Notes: generated by a model not told the origin, from the sequence alone. A stretch of DNA of 64,000 nt from Cyprinodon diabolis (GCA_030533445.1 CM060076.1:28060103-28124102); one strand, 5' to 3'; positions 11,061-22,800 are shown, numbered from the stretch's first letter. Made by a program: numbers and translations.

Positions 11061-13279
11061 ATATGAAAACTTTTGGACAGTAAAGAATGACTTATTGTCC
11101 TCTAAAAGGCAGCTACCTTTTTAGAGGGAGTCGATTGATTGATGCTGATTACAGGTTTTCAGGTCTAAGCTGTTTCCCCCCCCCCTTTCTAATCTCCATT
11201 TTAATTATTCCAGAACCAAGCTGTGAGAAACCACAAAGTTGCCAGCCATAGCAGGAAGGGGTGCTGGGAGTCCACATGCCTCTGTACTGGCACTAATAAA
11301 GTGTATCCCATTGTGAAGTGCAGAGTTTGAAGTTGCTTAAATGTTCTCGTCTGAGACTGCAGCTGTGGGAACCCAAAATTATGTGTCTAGTAGTCCTGGT
11401 GGATCTATAGAGCATAAGATCTGCTTCAGGTTTAATTTATTAAATTAACACCACAATAGCTGATTATCTATAATAAAGCGGATGTTAATCAGCTATTCCT
11501 TGAGTCTCCTCTCTCTCCTTTGGCACCTCTCATACACAAACAAAGGCCCGTCTGTCTACACAAACACAGTCTTACACCATTTTAACAGCCTCATTTCTCC
11601 TTGCCAGCAAGGTGTGCTGTTAACAACATAACACATGCCCACTGCACACACACACAAATAGATACACACACACTACCAGGTTCATGCTGCCTCCACACAC
11701 CTAATTAACAAACCCAGCTTAGCTTGCCTACACCTAAACACACACAAACACTAAATAGTTTGGCCACACACTAATGAATGGGAAACAGATTTTAACAGCT
11801 CTCATTAACAGACAATAACCCACTTAATCATGTTCCCACATATTTTGTTTTAATAGTTTTTGTTGAGAATGATTAAAGTGTCCCTTGTATGGACCAAGCT
11901 TATTCAGCTTTAGATCAATCAGATTCACCAACAAGAGTTTAACCTGAATCTATGTTTTTGTAAAAAAAAAACATCCATCTTCTCCCACTTATTCTGTAAT
12001 GGTTGCAGTGGAGCCATTGCCCATTTGTGTATTACTGAGTCATTATTGAAGGCAGCTTTGGTTATATCCCAGTTTAAACATCTAATTAAGGTTCCTGTCT
12101 TATTTAAAACACAAAAATTATTTTCCTGCCTGTGGATGTTGATATGGAGCTTTAATATTGTCACATTAAGGTCTTTCCCTATAAAGCCGCCTATTCTGAA
12201 GAGCAAAATTCCCTCCTTTATCGAAGGATCCATAGGGTGCTCTAAAGTCTGTACTTTAGGGATCAACAAACCTGGCTTAATGCCTCGCTTTCCATTCATT
12301 TTACTACATCATTTGTACAATAAAGCAATAATCATCTGCCAAGAGATTGCTGCTTTAGACGAGTGATTAACTATCTTGTCCTGTTGTTTTTTTCTTTCTA
12401 TGTGTCGGGTGGATTAGGATGGCTTTCTCAGGCTATGAAGCTTCCCCCATGTTTTCAAAATGTAATCAGACTCCAAGACACATCTCACAAAATTACTTTT
12501 TTTTTATTGCATTGAAAAACTGCAATTCAACTTCTTGCTGCTTGTTGCTTTTTGAGTTCTGGCTTCTTCCTCTCTGAGTGGTCTTTTAGCCCATGTGATG
12601 TCTGACTTGTTTCACTGAAAACAATATATTCTCTAACCAGAATCTTCCTTAATAGCTCATATTACACCAAAACAACTTCATCTTTGTAATTTAGAACCCA
12701 TAAAGTTGATTGTGCTATCCTAACTAGCCTTAAACAAGAAGACCTTAACCTGAATCTAGGTCGAGTCTTTCAATACATGAAATATAAACACCTCATGTTA
12801 GCTATATCTCTGCACGTTTAAGCAATGAATTACATTTTATTTGACACTTTGAAAATCACAATAAAAATCCTCTTATCTGTGACAGTATTAACCTGATGCT
12901 TTTGAATTCTGTATATGACTTTTAAAGCAACAACGACAGCAATATTCAAAATATTTGAAATCTTTTTTTATTACATTTTTGACAAGCCATCTGTTTGTGT
13001 TTTTAATTCTTTTCAGATATGAAAACTCATAAGTTTGGAACATAATAAAAGATATTCATGGCTCGATCTGAATTCTTAGTGTATCAGAATATTTTCATAA
13101 TGCAACGTCCACCCAGGAGTTTACAGGTTTGACTAAACCTGTACTTTCTAGCTTTTGAAAAGGAATACAGTTTTAACCTACATTTTGGTGTTTGGGGAGT
13201 GTTTTTAATGTGTAAGGTTGAAATCTTCTGAAGATGTTGATCAACATAATTCAGATTATTATTCAGATTCACATAATTA
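11061..13279. other. No gene seen
   Basis: CA-rich stretches at 11640-11760. Overlapping frames of 124 aa (minus) and 113 aa (plus) at 11925-12366 have no recognisable domain and oppose each other, so chance is likely. Confidence 0.55.
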
Positions 13280-13402
13280 GCGGCAGGCTAGCTCAAGTGG
13301 TAAGTCACCCATCCTGCAAACAGTTACCCTGGGTAGTATCCCAGCTTGGGGGAATGAGCTGCCAGTGTAGGCCAGTGCAAGACACTTCATGCTAATGCCT
13401 GC
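13280..13402 (+). repeat. tRNA-derived SINE unit (first)
   Basis: tagctcaagtggtaag acts as an A-box-like and gggtagtatcccagc as a B-box-like block, followed by caagacacttca. It is followed directly by a second, different unit. A working tRNA is excluded because no cloverleaf can be completed. Confidence 0.55.
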
Positions 13403-13403
13403 T

Positions 13404-13632
13404 CTGGGGAGTGGCGACCTAGTGGTTAGGGCATTGTGCCTGGAATCCTGAGGTTCTCAATTCAAGCCCCAATCCCACAGACTGCCACTCTGGCTCCCTG
13501 AGCAAGACCCTTAACCTCACACTGCTCCCCTGGTACAGCAGAATGGCAGTCCACTGCTCCCCAAGGGGATGGGTTAAATGCAGAGAGTTTATGTTGTTGC
13601 TCTGTACTTGGGACAGTGTAATGACAATAAAA
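13404..13632 (+). repeat. tRNA-derived SINE unit (second)
   Basis: A box tggcgacctagtggttagg, B box ggttctcaattcaagcccc, then gcaagacccttaacc and an end in aatgacaataaaatg. Typical layout of a fish tRNA-SINE. Confidence 0.75.
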
Positions 13633-14345
13633 TGCTAGAAAAAAAAATGTTAATTTAATATTCAGCAACCAACTGTATGCCACTACTCTCCTTAAAGATC
13701 TAAATGCTTCTTCCTATGTTTAAAACACTTTCTTCCTTAAGTAACAACATATAAAACTACCAGTAGATGTTTAGAATTCTTAGATTACTCTTTTTTGGCA
13801 ATAGCATAATATCAGACACATTTGTGTGCTAGTTCATTTTGCACGTTTATTTGTAGATTAAGAGTGGGGGAACCACCGGTTTCACAACTTCTGTCCAGAA
13901 ACTTTACATTTTCTCATGAATATGAATGAAACTGAAGCACTTAATGTAACCAATATAATAAACTCTCTTTGCGAAGTTGATACCAGCATATAGGAATATT
14001 TTATAAGTTAATCTTAACTTCCTGTTTTGGTTTGGTCTAAATATGTGACACAAATGCTAGATTAGCCACTCTTCAAAACTAGTAAAATGAGAGAACATCT
14101 GACTTGAATAAGATGGCTGCCTTCTTTTTTTTTACTTCATAAGTCAGGGAATAACTTTAACAAAATGAAAGAGATGCAAACATGGTTCCTATAGCGACTC
14201 TTCAAAATGGGACCCTTTCTGGCTTTCACCCTGATAAAGGATGCAGAACAGCTAAAAAAATCTCTGATTTAATTTTTTTCATAGCCAACAAGAACTATGT
14301 AAAAGGTGCAGAGATTTTCAAAGTGGACAGATCTGCCTGAAACCT
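13633..14345. other. No gene seen
   Basis: AT-rich intergenic DNA up to the target duplication of the LTR element. Confidence 0.6.
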
Positions 14346-14350
14346 GCATC

Positions 14351-15006
14351 TGTTGGGATCTGGAGGTCTGTCCACCTTCCTCCAGCAGAGGGCGCTTCTT
14401 GGTCTCCTGGAGCTGCGCTGAGGACCACACCTGAGATCCATCAGTCATCAGGAGACCAGCTTATAAGCAGCAGCAGAACTACTCTTCGGCGCCAGAGTGT
14501 TGAATAAGTCACGGTAGCCTACCTGAGCCAACCAGACTGTCTGACTCTCTGACTCCCCAGAAACCTTGAACCAGATCCTGATCCGTTTTTGTCCTCTTTG
14601 TTCTTCTAGGAAGATCCTGACTGAAACCTGGAGCTCTGGTGGAGCTCATGTTTGGGAAACCTGCCTGCCTGCTCTGAGAAGCTAAACCTGAAGAACCTCA
14701 GCCTGCATCTCCCTGTCAGTTCTCTGGAGAGAACTTGGAGACCCACTCAAGGTCTGAACCATACAACTCTGAAGCCAGTTCCTGCCGCTGCTAAGCCCTC
14801 TGCCGATCCTCAGTCTCTGGACCCAACCGGTACTCTCCCTCTGACGCTCAACCTGAAACTCTGGATAGAGAATCCTGTGTTACCAGCCCCGAACCTGTTT
14901 CCAACACCTGTCTTAATCTCCTGTTTTCTCAATAAACAGTCTAACTTTCCTCCTGACTCCATGTGTGTTCTGCATGTGGGTTAGGAACCTAAAACCCATC
15001 ATGACA
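14351..15006 (+). repeat. 5' LTR
   Basis: TATA-like cttataagc at 14458-14466 lies about 30 bp before the predicted transcript start, gccagagtgtt (14491). An AATAAA near 14931 is the likely polyadenylation signal. The LTR also carries ccagcagagggcgc (14382-14395), which fits the CTCF core consensus. Its last bases contain the ATG (15001) used for gag. Confidence 0.93.
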
Positions 15007-15007
15007 G

Positions 15008-15018
15008 AACACTCTGGC
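15008..15018 (+). other. Self-priming primer-binding site of the sushi-type element
   Basis: The 11 nt aacactctggc, one base after the 5' LTR, are the exact reverse complement of gccagagtgtt at 14491-14501, the predicted 5' end of the element's RNA. Tf1/sushi retrotransposons prime reverse transcription from their own folded 5' end instead of a tRNA. I know no tRNA end that this would match better. Confidence 0.8.
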
Positions 15019-16774
15019 CAACAGACTAACCCAGCGGAACCACTCTGGAAGATGCTGAAGGATCAAGAGACTCAGATTCAGAGCCTTCAAACCACCCTTC
15101 ATTATTTTTGCACACATCTGACTCGGAGCTTTGAAATCGCCGTCCGTGAGTTATACACACGACAAGATGAAACTAAAGAAACTCTACAGAAGTTAGCCGG
15201 CTTTCTCAGAGAAGCTACTCCCAGAGCGGATCCAGCTCAACTTCCTGTTCCGGAACCAGATCCGCCTCTGAGGTCAGAACCAGTCACGTCACTTCCGGAA
15301 TTCCGTCCGTCACCTCCAGAGAAATTTTCAGGTATCCCAAGCAAATGTAAGGGATTTTTGTTCCTGTGCAGGTTAATTTTTGAACATTCACCGCCAGTTT
15401 TTCTAGTGACAAAAGAAAAATGACCTTCATCCTTTCACAACTGACTGGTAGAGCTCTTGAATGGGCAGAGGCTAGATTTTCCTCTGAATCCAGTTTTCCG
15501 AGCACTTTCGCAGAATTCATAACAGAATTTTCTCAGGTCTTTAATCAAGACTCTGAAAGATTCATTGACTCTCACGCCTTGCTCAGTTTAAGACAAGGAA
15601 ATCAGACTGTGGCAGACTTTTCTATTGACTTCCGGGTCAAAGCCGCAGCTTCTGACTGGAATGAGAGTGCACTTAAGAGTGCCTTTTTCATGGCCTTAAA
15701 TGAAGTTATTAAGGACGAACTGGCCTCGATCGATGAACCTGAAACTCTGGAAGACCTTATCAAATTGACTATTAGCCTGGATAACCGTCTGCGAACCAGA
15801 TCCAAGCCTAAAGTTAAGGGTCATATTTTACCTGTTTCCGTTTCTACTGCTAAGAGAAGGGACGTCTCGTCCTCCTTTGTTTCTCCTGAAGAGAAGTTCA
15901 GAACTGAAAGCCGTGCCCAACCTGTATCTGATCCTGCGTCTAGAACTCATTTTGTTTCTCCCGCCTTAGAATCACCTGAGGTAGAGCCTATGCAGATTGG
16001 TCACACTAGGCTCACACCCGATGAGAGGCAAAGAAGGTTTAGGAAGAAACTTTGCATTTATTGTGGAAAACCTGGACACTTCGTTTCCTCCTGTCCGGCG
16101 AAGAAAAGGAGTCGGGGCTCGCCGGAAATTATGAGGAGTCTGGCGAACCATCTACTAGATAGAAAATCTCCTCATCTTCTGTTACCTGCGACTCTGTTCT
16201 GTTCTGATCAGACTCTCACTCTGTCAGCCTTCATAGACTCTGGTTGTGAGAGAAACCTTATTGACTTAAGTCTGGTTCAACAGCTGAAGATTGAGACCAT
16301 CCCTCTTAGGAACCCTCTTAAAGTCTCAGCCATTGATGGAAAGAGTCTACACCAAGTTACCCACAAGACTCAGCCTCTTCAGCTTCAAGTTTCTGGTATT
16401 CACAGAGAGACCATAACCTTTTTTGTTTTCCCATCAGCCTGTTCTCCCCTGGTTCTAGGATTTGAGTGGTTGGAGCGACACAACCCTCATATCAATTGGA
16501 CTAATAGACACGTTGAATCGTGGTCTACCTGCTGCTATGCCTCCTGTCAGTCAACCAGTCCCCGCTCCACCGAACCTTCAAGAGTCCATCTGCGGCCGCT
16601 CCGAGCATCCAGGAGCCCTCGGTGGGCGCTCCAGGACACCTCGGAGGCTTCACCGGTGTCGTCGTGGGCGGCTCCTTCCATGCTTCTGCCAGAGCCGCAG
16701 TTGGCGGTCTCCTCTGTTCCTGTTTCGGAACCGCGGTTGGCGGTTCCCTGTGGATCTGCTCCTGTGCCGCAATG

Positions 16775-16796
16775 CCCCCCCCCCCCCCCCCCCCCC
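16775..16796. repeat. Poly-C tract of 22 bases
   Basis: An uninterrupted C run in the Pro-rich 3' part of the retrotransposon. The length of such runs is often uncertain in assemblies, and the reading frame downstream of it should not be trusted. Confidence 0.9.
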
Positions 16797-17032
16797 TGAA
16801 CCTGTTTCTGAGCTGCGACCGGCGGCCCTCCTGTTGATCATCAGAGACTTTCATCGTTTTTCGTTCACCTTTAGTGGATCGTTTTTTGTTCTGGACTCAG
16901 TTTTTGTTGTTTCTTGCCCTCCTTGCCTGGTGCCCCCTCCGCCCACCCTGGGTGGGTTTTTTTTTGTTTTGTTTCCCTTGTTTCCCTAGGTCTGATCTGA
17001 AGCGTCTGGTATCCGCCCTTGAGGGGGGGTAC

Positions 17033-17688
17033 TGTTGGGATCTGGAGGTCTGTCCACCTTCCTCCAGCAGAGGGCGCTTCTTGGTCTCCTGGAGCTGAGC
17101 TGAGGACCACACCTGAGATCAATCAGTCATCAGGAGACCAGCTTATAAGCAGCAGCAGAGCTACTCTTCGGCGCCAGAGTGTTGAATATGTCACGGTAGC
17201 CTACCTGAGCCAACCAGACTGTTTGACTCTGTGACTCCCCAGAAACCTTGAACCAGATCCTGATCGGTTTTTGTCCTCTCTGTTCTTCTAGGAAGATCCT
17301 GACTGAAACCTGGAGCTCTGGTGGAGCTCATGTTTGGGAAACCTGCCTGCCTGCTCTGAGAAGCCAAACCTGAAGAACCTCAGCCTGCACCTCCCTGCCA
17401 GTTGTCTGGAGAGAACTTGGAGACCCACTCAAGGTCTGAACCTCACAACTCTGAAGCCAGTTCCTGCCGCTGCTAAGCCCTCTGCCGATCCTCAGTCTCT
17501 GGACCCAACCGGTACTCTCCCTCTGACGCTCAGCCTGAAACTCTGGATAGAGAATCCTATGTTACCAGCCCCGAACCTGTTTCCAACACCTGTCTTAATC
17601 TCCTGTTTTCTCAATAAACAGTCTAACTTTCCTCCTGACTCCGTGTGTGTTCTGCATGTGGGTTAGGAACCTAAAACCCATCATGACA
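17033..17688 (+). repeat. 3' LTR
   Basis: Same 656-bp length as the 5' LTR and about 97% identical by eye. The transcript-start motif, AATAAA and CTCF-like motif (17064-17077) are all retained. Confidence 0.93.
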
Positions 17689-17980
17689 GCATCTAAGTTT
17701 TCAAAAAAGCTCTTGGCTATTGTTGCTGTGTTGTCAAAGTATCTAATAATCATATTTATATCCAGAGTTACAGGACCATCCAGATGCAGAGCTATTTATC
17801 AACTGAACTCAGATCTAAAGCTGTGAAATAATGAAAATGACTTTAAAGCAATGTGTTACCATGCACAGCAGCTTTGAAACACCTTTTTTTCCCCTAATTT
17901 TAATTTAGCTAAAGGCAGTTCTCAGTTGTAACATGTTTAATGCTCCTACTACTCCTAAAGCTTTATAACTAAGGTAAATA

Positions 17981-18905
17981 CACTTACCGGCACTTTATTA
18001 ACACAAATTTCTAATCAGCCAATCACTCAGCAGCAACTCAATGGATTTAGAAATGTAGAAATAGTCGAGATGATCTGCTCCAGTTCAATCATAGAATGGG
18101 GAGAAAAGGTGATTTAATTGACTTTGAACGTGTCTTGGTTGTTGGTGCCAGACAGGCTGGTTGGAGAATTTCAGAAACCGATAATCTGCTGGGATTTTCA
18201 TGCTCAACCATCTCTAGGGTTTACAGAGAATGTTCGGAAAAAAAAATTAAAATCCAGTGAGCAGCAGTTCTGTGTCCGCAAATGCCTTGTTGAATCCATA
18301 GGTTGGAGGAGAATGGCCAGACTAGAACAAGCTGATAGAAAAGTAAGGAGGATGCAGGAAAGTGTTATGGTTCTCCCCTTTTGGGACTCTGAGATTTTAG
18401 TTTTCAGTTATTCTCTTTGGTTGATCTTTGCTTTTTAGTTACTCTCTATTTCCCCCTTGTGCTTGTTTCCTTTACCCTTAGCTTCCTTCTAGTTAGTTCC
18501 ACTCACACCTGCTCCATATTTAGCTCATTACTCCATCCTTTGTTCGGTTTCCCGTATATACCTCACCTTTGCAGTCACTCAGTGCTGGCTCCTTCCTGTT
18601 GTTTGTTGCTTCCTTATCTCTGACCTCCTACTTGAGTTTCTCTTGATGTTTTCTGGTCATTCGTTTCGGGTTTTTTTGCCTCAGTTACTTATTAAATCTA
18701 CAAGATTCACCTCATTCTCCTGGTCAGCCACTCTGAATGCACAAGGTGTCAAACCTTGAGGCAGATGGGCCACTACAGCAGAAGACACACACTAGGTGCC
18801 ACTCCTGTCAGCTAAGAAAAGGAAACCGAGGCTATAATTCACTCAGACCCAACGAAATTGGACAATAATAGCTTGGAAAAAAGCTGCCTCGTCTGATGAG
18901 TCTTG
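17981..18905 (+). mobile_element. Decayed, 3'-truncated copy of the same Tc1 family
   Basis: Begins cacttaccggcactttatta after TA (17979-17980) and follows the element at 9057 through the helix-turn-helix coding part (gtgatttaattgactttgaacg). It is interrupted at 18363-18729, resumes at ctctgaatgcac and stops near gtctgatgagtcttgat. The catalytic core and right end are missing. Confidence 0.85.
18363..18729 (+). mobile_element. Probable LTR-like insertion inside a Tc1 remnant
   Basis: Unrelated sequence interrupts the Tc1 copy at 17981-18905. It begins tgttatggttctcc and contains a cgtatatacc TATA-like block and ttattaaatc near the end, as in an LTR. I see no clean target duplication, so solo LTR is only the best guess; both ends are approximate. 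Confidence 0.4.
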
Positions 18906-19139
18906 ATTAGCTTGAATAACTGAAATAAAATGCAGTAAATTAAACAGGTGGTCACACAAAGAAGGCAGTAGACTGTACTTCCAACATTTCTGTGCTAATA
19001 GAAGTAAACATTAACATTAAAGCACATGAGTAATTTTAGTATAACAATAAAGTAAAATTGGAAAAACTAAGGCAGCCAGTTGTTAATGTGAAACGTTAAG
19101 GCAATGCTAAGTACTGTATTAAAATAGTGTCTTAAAAAC

Positions 19140-19805
19140 TGTTATAATGGGCTTTAAAGATCTGACCCACATGCAGAGAAACACTCAGAGACCAAGGGTA
19201 AAAGCTAACAGGTTTATTGCAGGTTAGGAAAAGAAACACAGACGGAGAGTAATGTTCTGCTGGGTTATAATGTTGGACCTCAGCGGACTGGTGAACCGGA
19301 AAACTCTGAAGGGAATATCACTATGATCAGTTCAGGTACCCTGGACTGAGGCTTGTATTTTGCTGGAGAGGCACTCACGCTTTGGGGGGCTCTTGGTTAC
19401 TCCTTGGATCCAGTTTGAGGGATTTAATCCAGAGAAGAAGAAACTCGTTGGAGAGCGGACAGGCAGACTAACGTTGGACCCAGAGGATTAAAGGAGAGGA
19501 CTGTCGCCTGGTTTTCCAGAAGTGGACTTGAACGGATCATGTGGAGGTTTCCCTTTTCTCAGTGTGACTCAGATAATCTTTCCAAGGGGGTAGAAGGTCC
19601 AGGCTTATCCAGTGTTTCAGGAAGGCTTACCAATACTGGCAAACACTCTGGCGTCGAGGTAGTGACAGCCCACTGCTCAAATACTCCTCTGGTAATGACC
19701 CAACAAGCTGCAGGTGTGTAACGGGGCCCAACGAGGACAGGGCACCATCTGGTGGTGGAGAGAAGAAAAACACAAAAACAACCCACACAAACCGGAATCC
19801 TAACA
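19140..19805 (-). mobile_element. Solo LTR related to the sushi-type element
   Basis: 666 bp with TGTTA...TAACA ends on either strand and a perfect 5-bp duplication, aaaac (19135-19139 and 19806-19810). On the minus strand it shows a TATA-like tatttga, then gccagagtgtt (plus 19642-19652) about 28 bp on, an AATAAA, and a 3' end with tctgcatgtgggt as in the two-LTR element. No internal region remains. Open frames inside it are chance. Confidence 0.85.
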
Positions 19806-19810
19806 AAAAC

Positions 19811-22800
19811 CACATAAATAAAGTCTCTCTTCCCTGAAATAATGACTTGAGGAAGTATATACTAGAGTCTATGCTTCCAGTTTAGCTTTGCATCTCTCTT
19901 GTTATTTTCTCCTGCAGCATTGAGAGTGCCCTTATTAAAGTTGCTGCAAACAGATCAAGTTGTTGAAACTCTCTTTGTGATATTGTAAATCGCTTAAAGC
20001 CGATATAGAAATAGAAAAGATTAGACAGATCCCATCAAAGATCTCTGAGAATGAGCTGAAGAGAAAAGGGCATAAGAAAAGACCGAGGGTTTTAGATGAT
20101 CAGGAGAAATCTCTCAGTGCAACGGCAAAACACTTAGAGGTTTTATTCAGTATCCTCATACAATCCAGATTTTTATTTCACTGTCCAAAAACAGATGGAA
20201 AGTAGGAAAAAAAATTCAGTCTAATCAATATGGTTTGTTCACATAAAAAAAAAAATAATTTCTTTGCTCATCAGGCCATGATGATAGTTTTAGAACATTT
20301 CAAACCTGTAGCAATTAAGGAGACGGAACATAAAAAATGGGGAATGCAGCTTTGGGTGTTGGGAATAAAAGTTAACATGAAGTGGTCACGGAATCAAGGC
20401 GGGTAGAGCAACCAGTGCTTTAATTGTCCTAATTAAAACAGCAGAAATCACCACAACAATTGAGAACAGATTTTCACCAAGGTGTCTTGATGACATTCTC
20501 ACCATACACACATAAACACATACACCAGACAGCAATAAGGATCCAGCTTTAAGGTTTAAAGCTCTTCAATTACAGTAGTTCACAGATTATAACTCATAAC
20601 TATTTTACTCTGGTGTGCGCTGACTAAATGTGTGTTTATGTCCGTGCAACATTTGCTAATGTGGTGCATGCTGTAGGCATCTGAATACACACCCCTGCTG
20701 TTCCAGTCTGTTTCCTCCCCATAAAAAGCAACAGTTAGCACTTCATTCTCAAGCAGTTCTGACAACAGTATACAGGTTGGTTTAGGAGAAGATGGTTGAG
20801 AGAACAAAGACTTAGGAATCAAAAACAAGAGGCAAGAGGGGGGAAAAATGGAAGCCTGGTTGCATAGCCAGGAATATTGACTGGATTTATTTTTAATGAG
20901 TTTAATAAATCTCACCACAAATGAGGTGAGGGAAGGAAAGTGAGGCAGAGGAAAGTGAAGAGAAGTAGAATAGTTTGAGAGTAGGAGGTGAAACTGTAGC
21001 AAGGGTTTGGCTTCATGTTAGGAATATTTTACAAGCTACATTAATGGCTATGCTTAAAACGCAGCTTTTACCAAACGACCCTGCTGTTGCATATCACAGG
21101 TGATTATGTTTGCTTACACAGCAAAACACTTTGCAGCCTCAATCAGAGAAATGTTGTGCTGGTCAGACACCTTTTTTGTGTAAACAGTATTTTTGCTGCC
21201 TGAATAAACTACAGTTCAGTGCACAGTCTGACTATTCAAACCGGTTGAAGCTGATTTCTTGGTGTGATATATATTACATTTATTATTTTAAATGCAAGTT
21301 GATTCTATCCATCAGAAATCTATAATATGCTTGAGATCACAAATAATTGTTAAATTTGAGAGCAGAAGGTAATCCTTTTAGACTTTTAATGCTTTTGACA
21401 CCAATTCATTAATAATATTCCATAAAAAAAAAGAAAAAAAAAAATTATAATTCAATAATTCATGAATAACAGATTAAAGTAAACATGCTAAACAATAAAA
21501 CTAACAAAAAACTTTTTAAATTCAATTGTAAAAATAAAAATCGTAATGAGATTGCACTTATAGTTTCAGGTATTGCTGTTAAATAAAATTACAATCTATC
21601 ATTAATATATACATGTATACAAAGTGTATGTATAAAATTAGCTTCCAGGGTTTTAATTTTAGTCTTAATATTAACATAACAGGTCATTACTGGATAAAAA
21701 TCTTTGGTTATTGTATGAATTTTATTAATTAATGACAAATTATATTGAGAATGAATTTAAACAGCCTTTCTTTTCTGTCTGACTGCTTGCCTTACGCTTC
21801 GACTTAACTCACACCTGTTCAGCATTTTATAAAAAAATATTTATCTATTCAGCTTAAGGTTCAAAAATAGAACAAAATAACCAAGAGACAAGGGAAAGGG
21901 AGGCACTAATTCATACAATTTAATTTTTTAAAAGTCAGTGCATGGGAGTCTTCAGGAAATTATAATTTCAAGTATAACCCACCAGAAAATAGAAATTTGA
22001 CTTTGCTACCACTATTAATTTAATTTACATAGTAGAAAACCAATATTTACTCTTTTGTTTGAATCAAGGAAATTGCTTTTTTTTTTCATCAAACTTGTGA
22101 GAGTTGCTGCTGTCGTCCTATGGAGTGGTTATTCATCTGTTAGTCCCATATCACTATAATTTCATTATAGGCTTTTTTTTAGGATTATTTTTACTTTCCA
22201 ATTGCACATAATGTGCTTAGATAATAAACACATGCTTACCATGTCAGATAAGTGATGTTTATTGGTCATGTCATAATTCAAAATATTTTGTAAACACATT
22301 TCTCGTTTTCTTGTGTAAAGAATTGGTGGAAATAATTTTAATGTCCCATCATTGTTCACTGCCCAAATTATGCCCTGATTCTTTACTGATTCATTGTAGT
22401 TCTATGTAAATAAAAAAAACATAACGGGAACAGGCAGAGTAAATAAAAAAACCTGTCTCAAAACAGTCCTCTAGAAAATTGGAATTTGTAGAACAGAAAA
22501 AGATTTCTTAGTTGTGTTTTCAGCATTTATAACACATGGAGATGCTTTTTTCAAAGTGCGTGTGGCTCCCCCTGGATAGTGCTGCCCTGGGGGAAGAGCA
22601 CATACTAAAAACTGCCACTTCTCAACATATTCTATACATTGCTTCAACACCTAGTCTTGAAATTAATGAGGTTTGTAGTGTTATAAAACAGTAATTATAG
22701 GACAACTGTAGTTGGTGAGCCTAATAATTGTATTTTTAAGCTCCCCATGCTAGGATATTTGACCCCCCCTTACTAAGCTGCTCTAATTGCCCACTGACTC

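Larger units (their letters stand above)
15001..16799 (+). pseudogene. gag and partial protease of the sushi-type element, broken frame
   Basis: The first frame starts at ATG 15001 and covers the Gag N-terminal region (coiled-coil-like, then Pro-rich, then capsid start PEKFSG). It stops at TGA 15421 after an A-run. The Gag homology continues without loss in another frame from 15420 (TFILSQLTGRALEWAEARF), consistent with one lost base. The second frame contains capsid, a CCHC zinc knuckle (CIYCGKPGHFVSSC, about 16053-16094) and an aspartic-protease active site (IDSG, about 16233-16244). After the protease the protein runs into a Pro-rich stretch from about 16545, ending at a 22-base C run. Reverse transcriptase and everything after it are missing. 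Confidence 0.85.
14351..17688 (+). mobile_element. Tf1/sushi-group Ty3 LTR retrotransposon with pol deleted
   Basis: Two 656-bp LTRs (14351-15006 and 17033-17688) begin TGTTGGG, end ATGACA and differ at about 17 positions by eye. The element is flanked by a 5-bp duplication, gcatc (14346-14350 and 17689-17693). A polypurine tract, gaggggggg, sits just before the right LTR. The primer site at 15008-15018 (aacactctggc) is complementary over 11 nt to 14491-14501 in the R region, the self-priming layout of the Tf1/sushi group. The internal part is only 2026 bp and contains gag plus part of the protease; no reverse transcriptase, RNase H, integrase or chromodomain is present. It is a non-autonomous deletion derivative. 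Confidence 0.93.

Noticed and set aside
11925..12366. 124-aa and 113-aa frames facing each other
   Set aside because: Opposing frames on the same DNA, no domain, no splice-linked partners.
13404..13480. Possible tRNA gene
   Set aside because: A- and B-box-like blocks are present, but no full cloverleaf forms and the sequence continues into a SINE body and tail.
14652..14984. 110-aa frame present in both LTRs (also 17334-17666)
   Set aside because: Lies in the R/U5 part of the LTRs and is duplicated only because the LTRs are; no known domain, and LTR leader sequences often contain such chance frames.
16462..17122. Several overlapping frames on both strands of 60-175 aa
   Set aside because: They are shadows over the GC-rich Pro-rich part and LTR of the retrotransposon, with mutually exclusive frames and no domain.
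20580..21002. 140-aa minus frame
   Set aside because: Ser/Leu/Phe-rich from pyrimidine-rich DNA, no domain; a chance frame is more likely.
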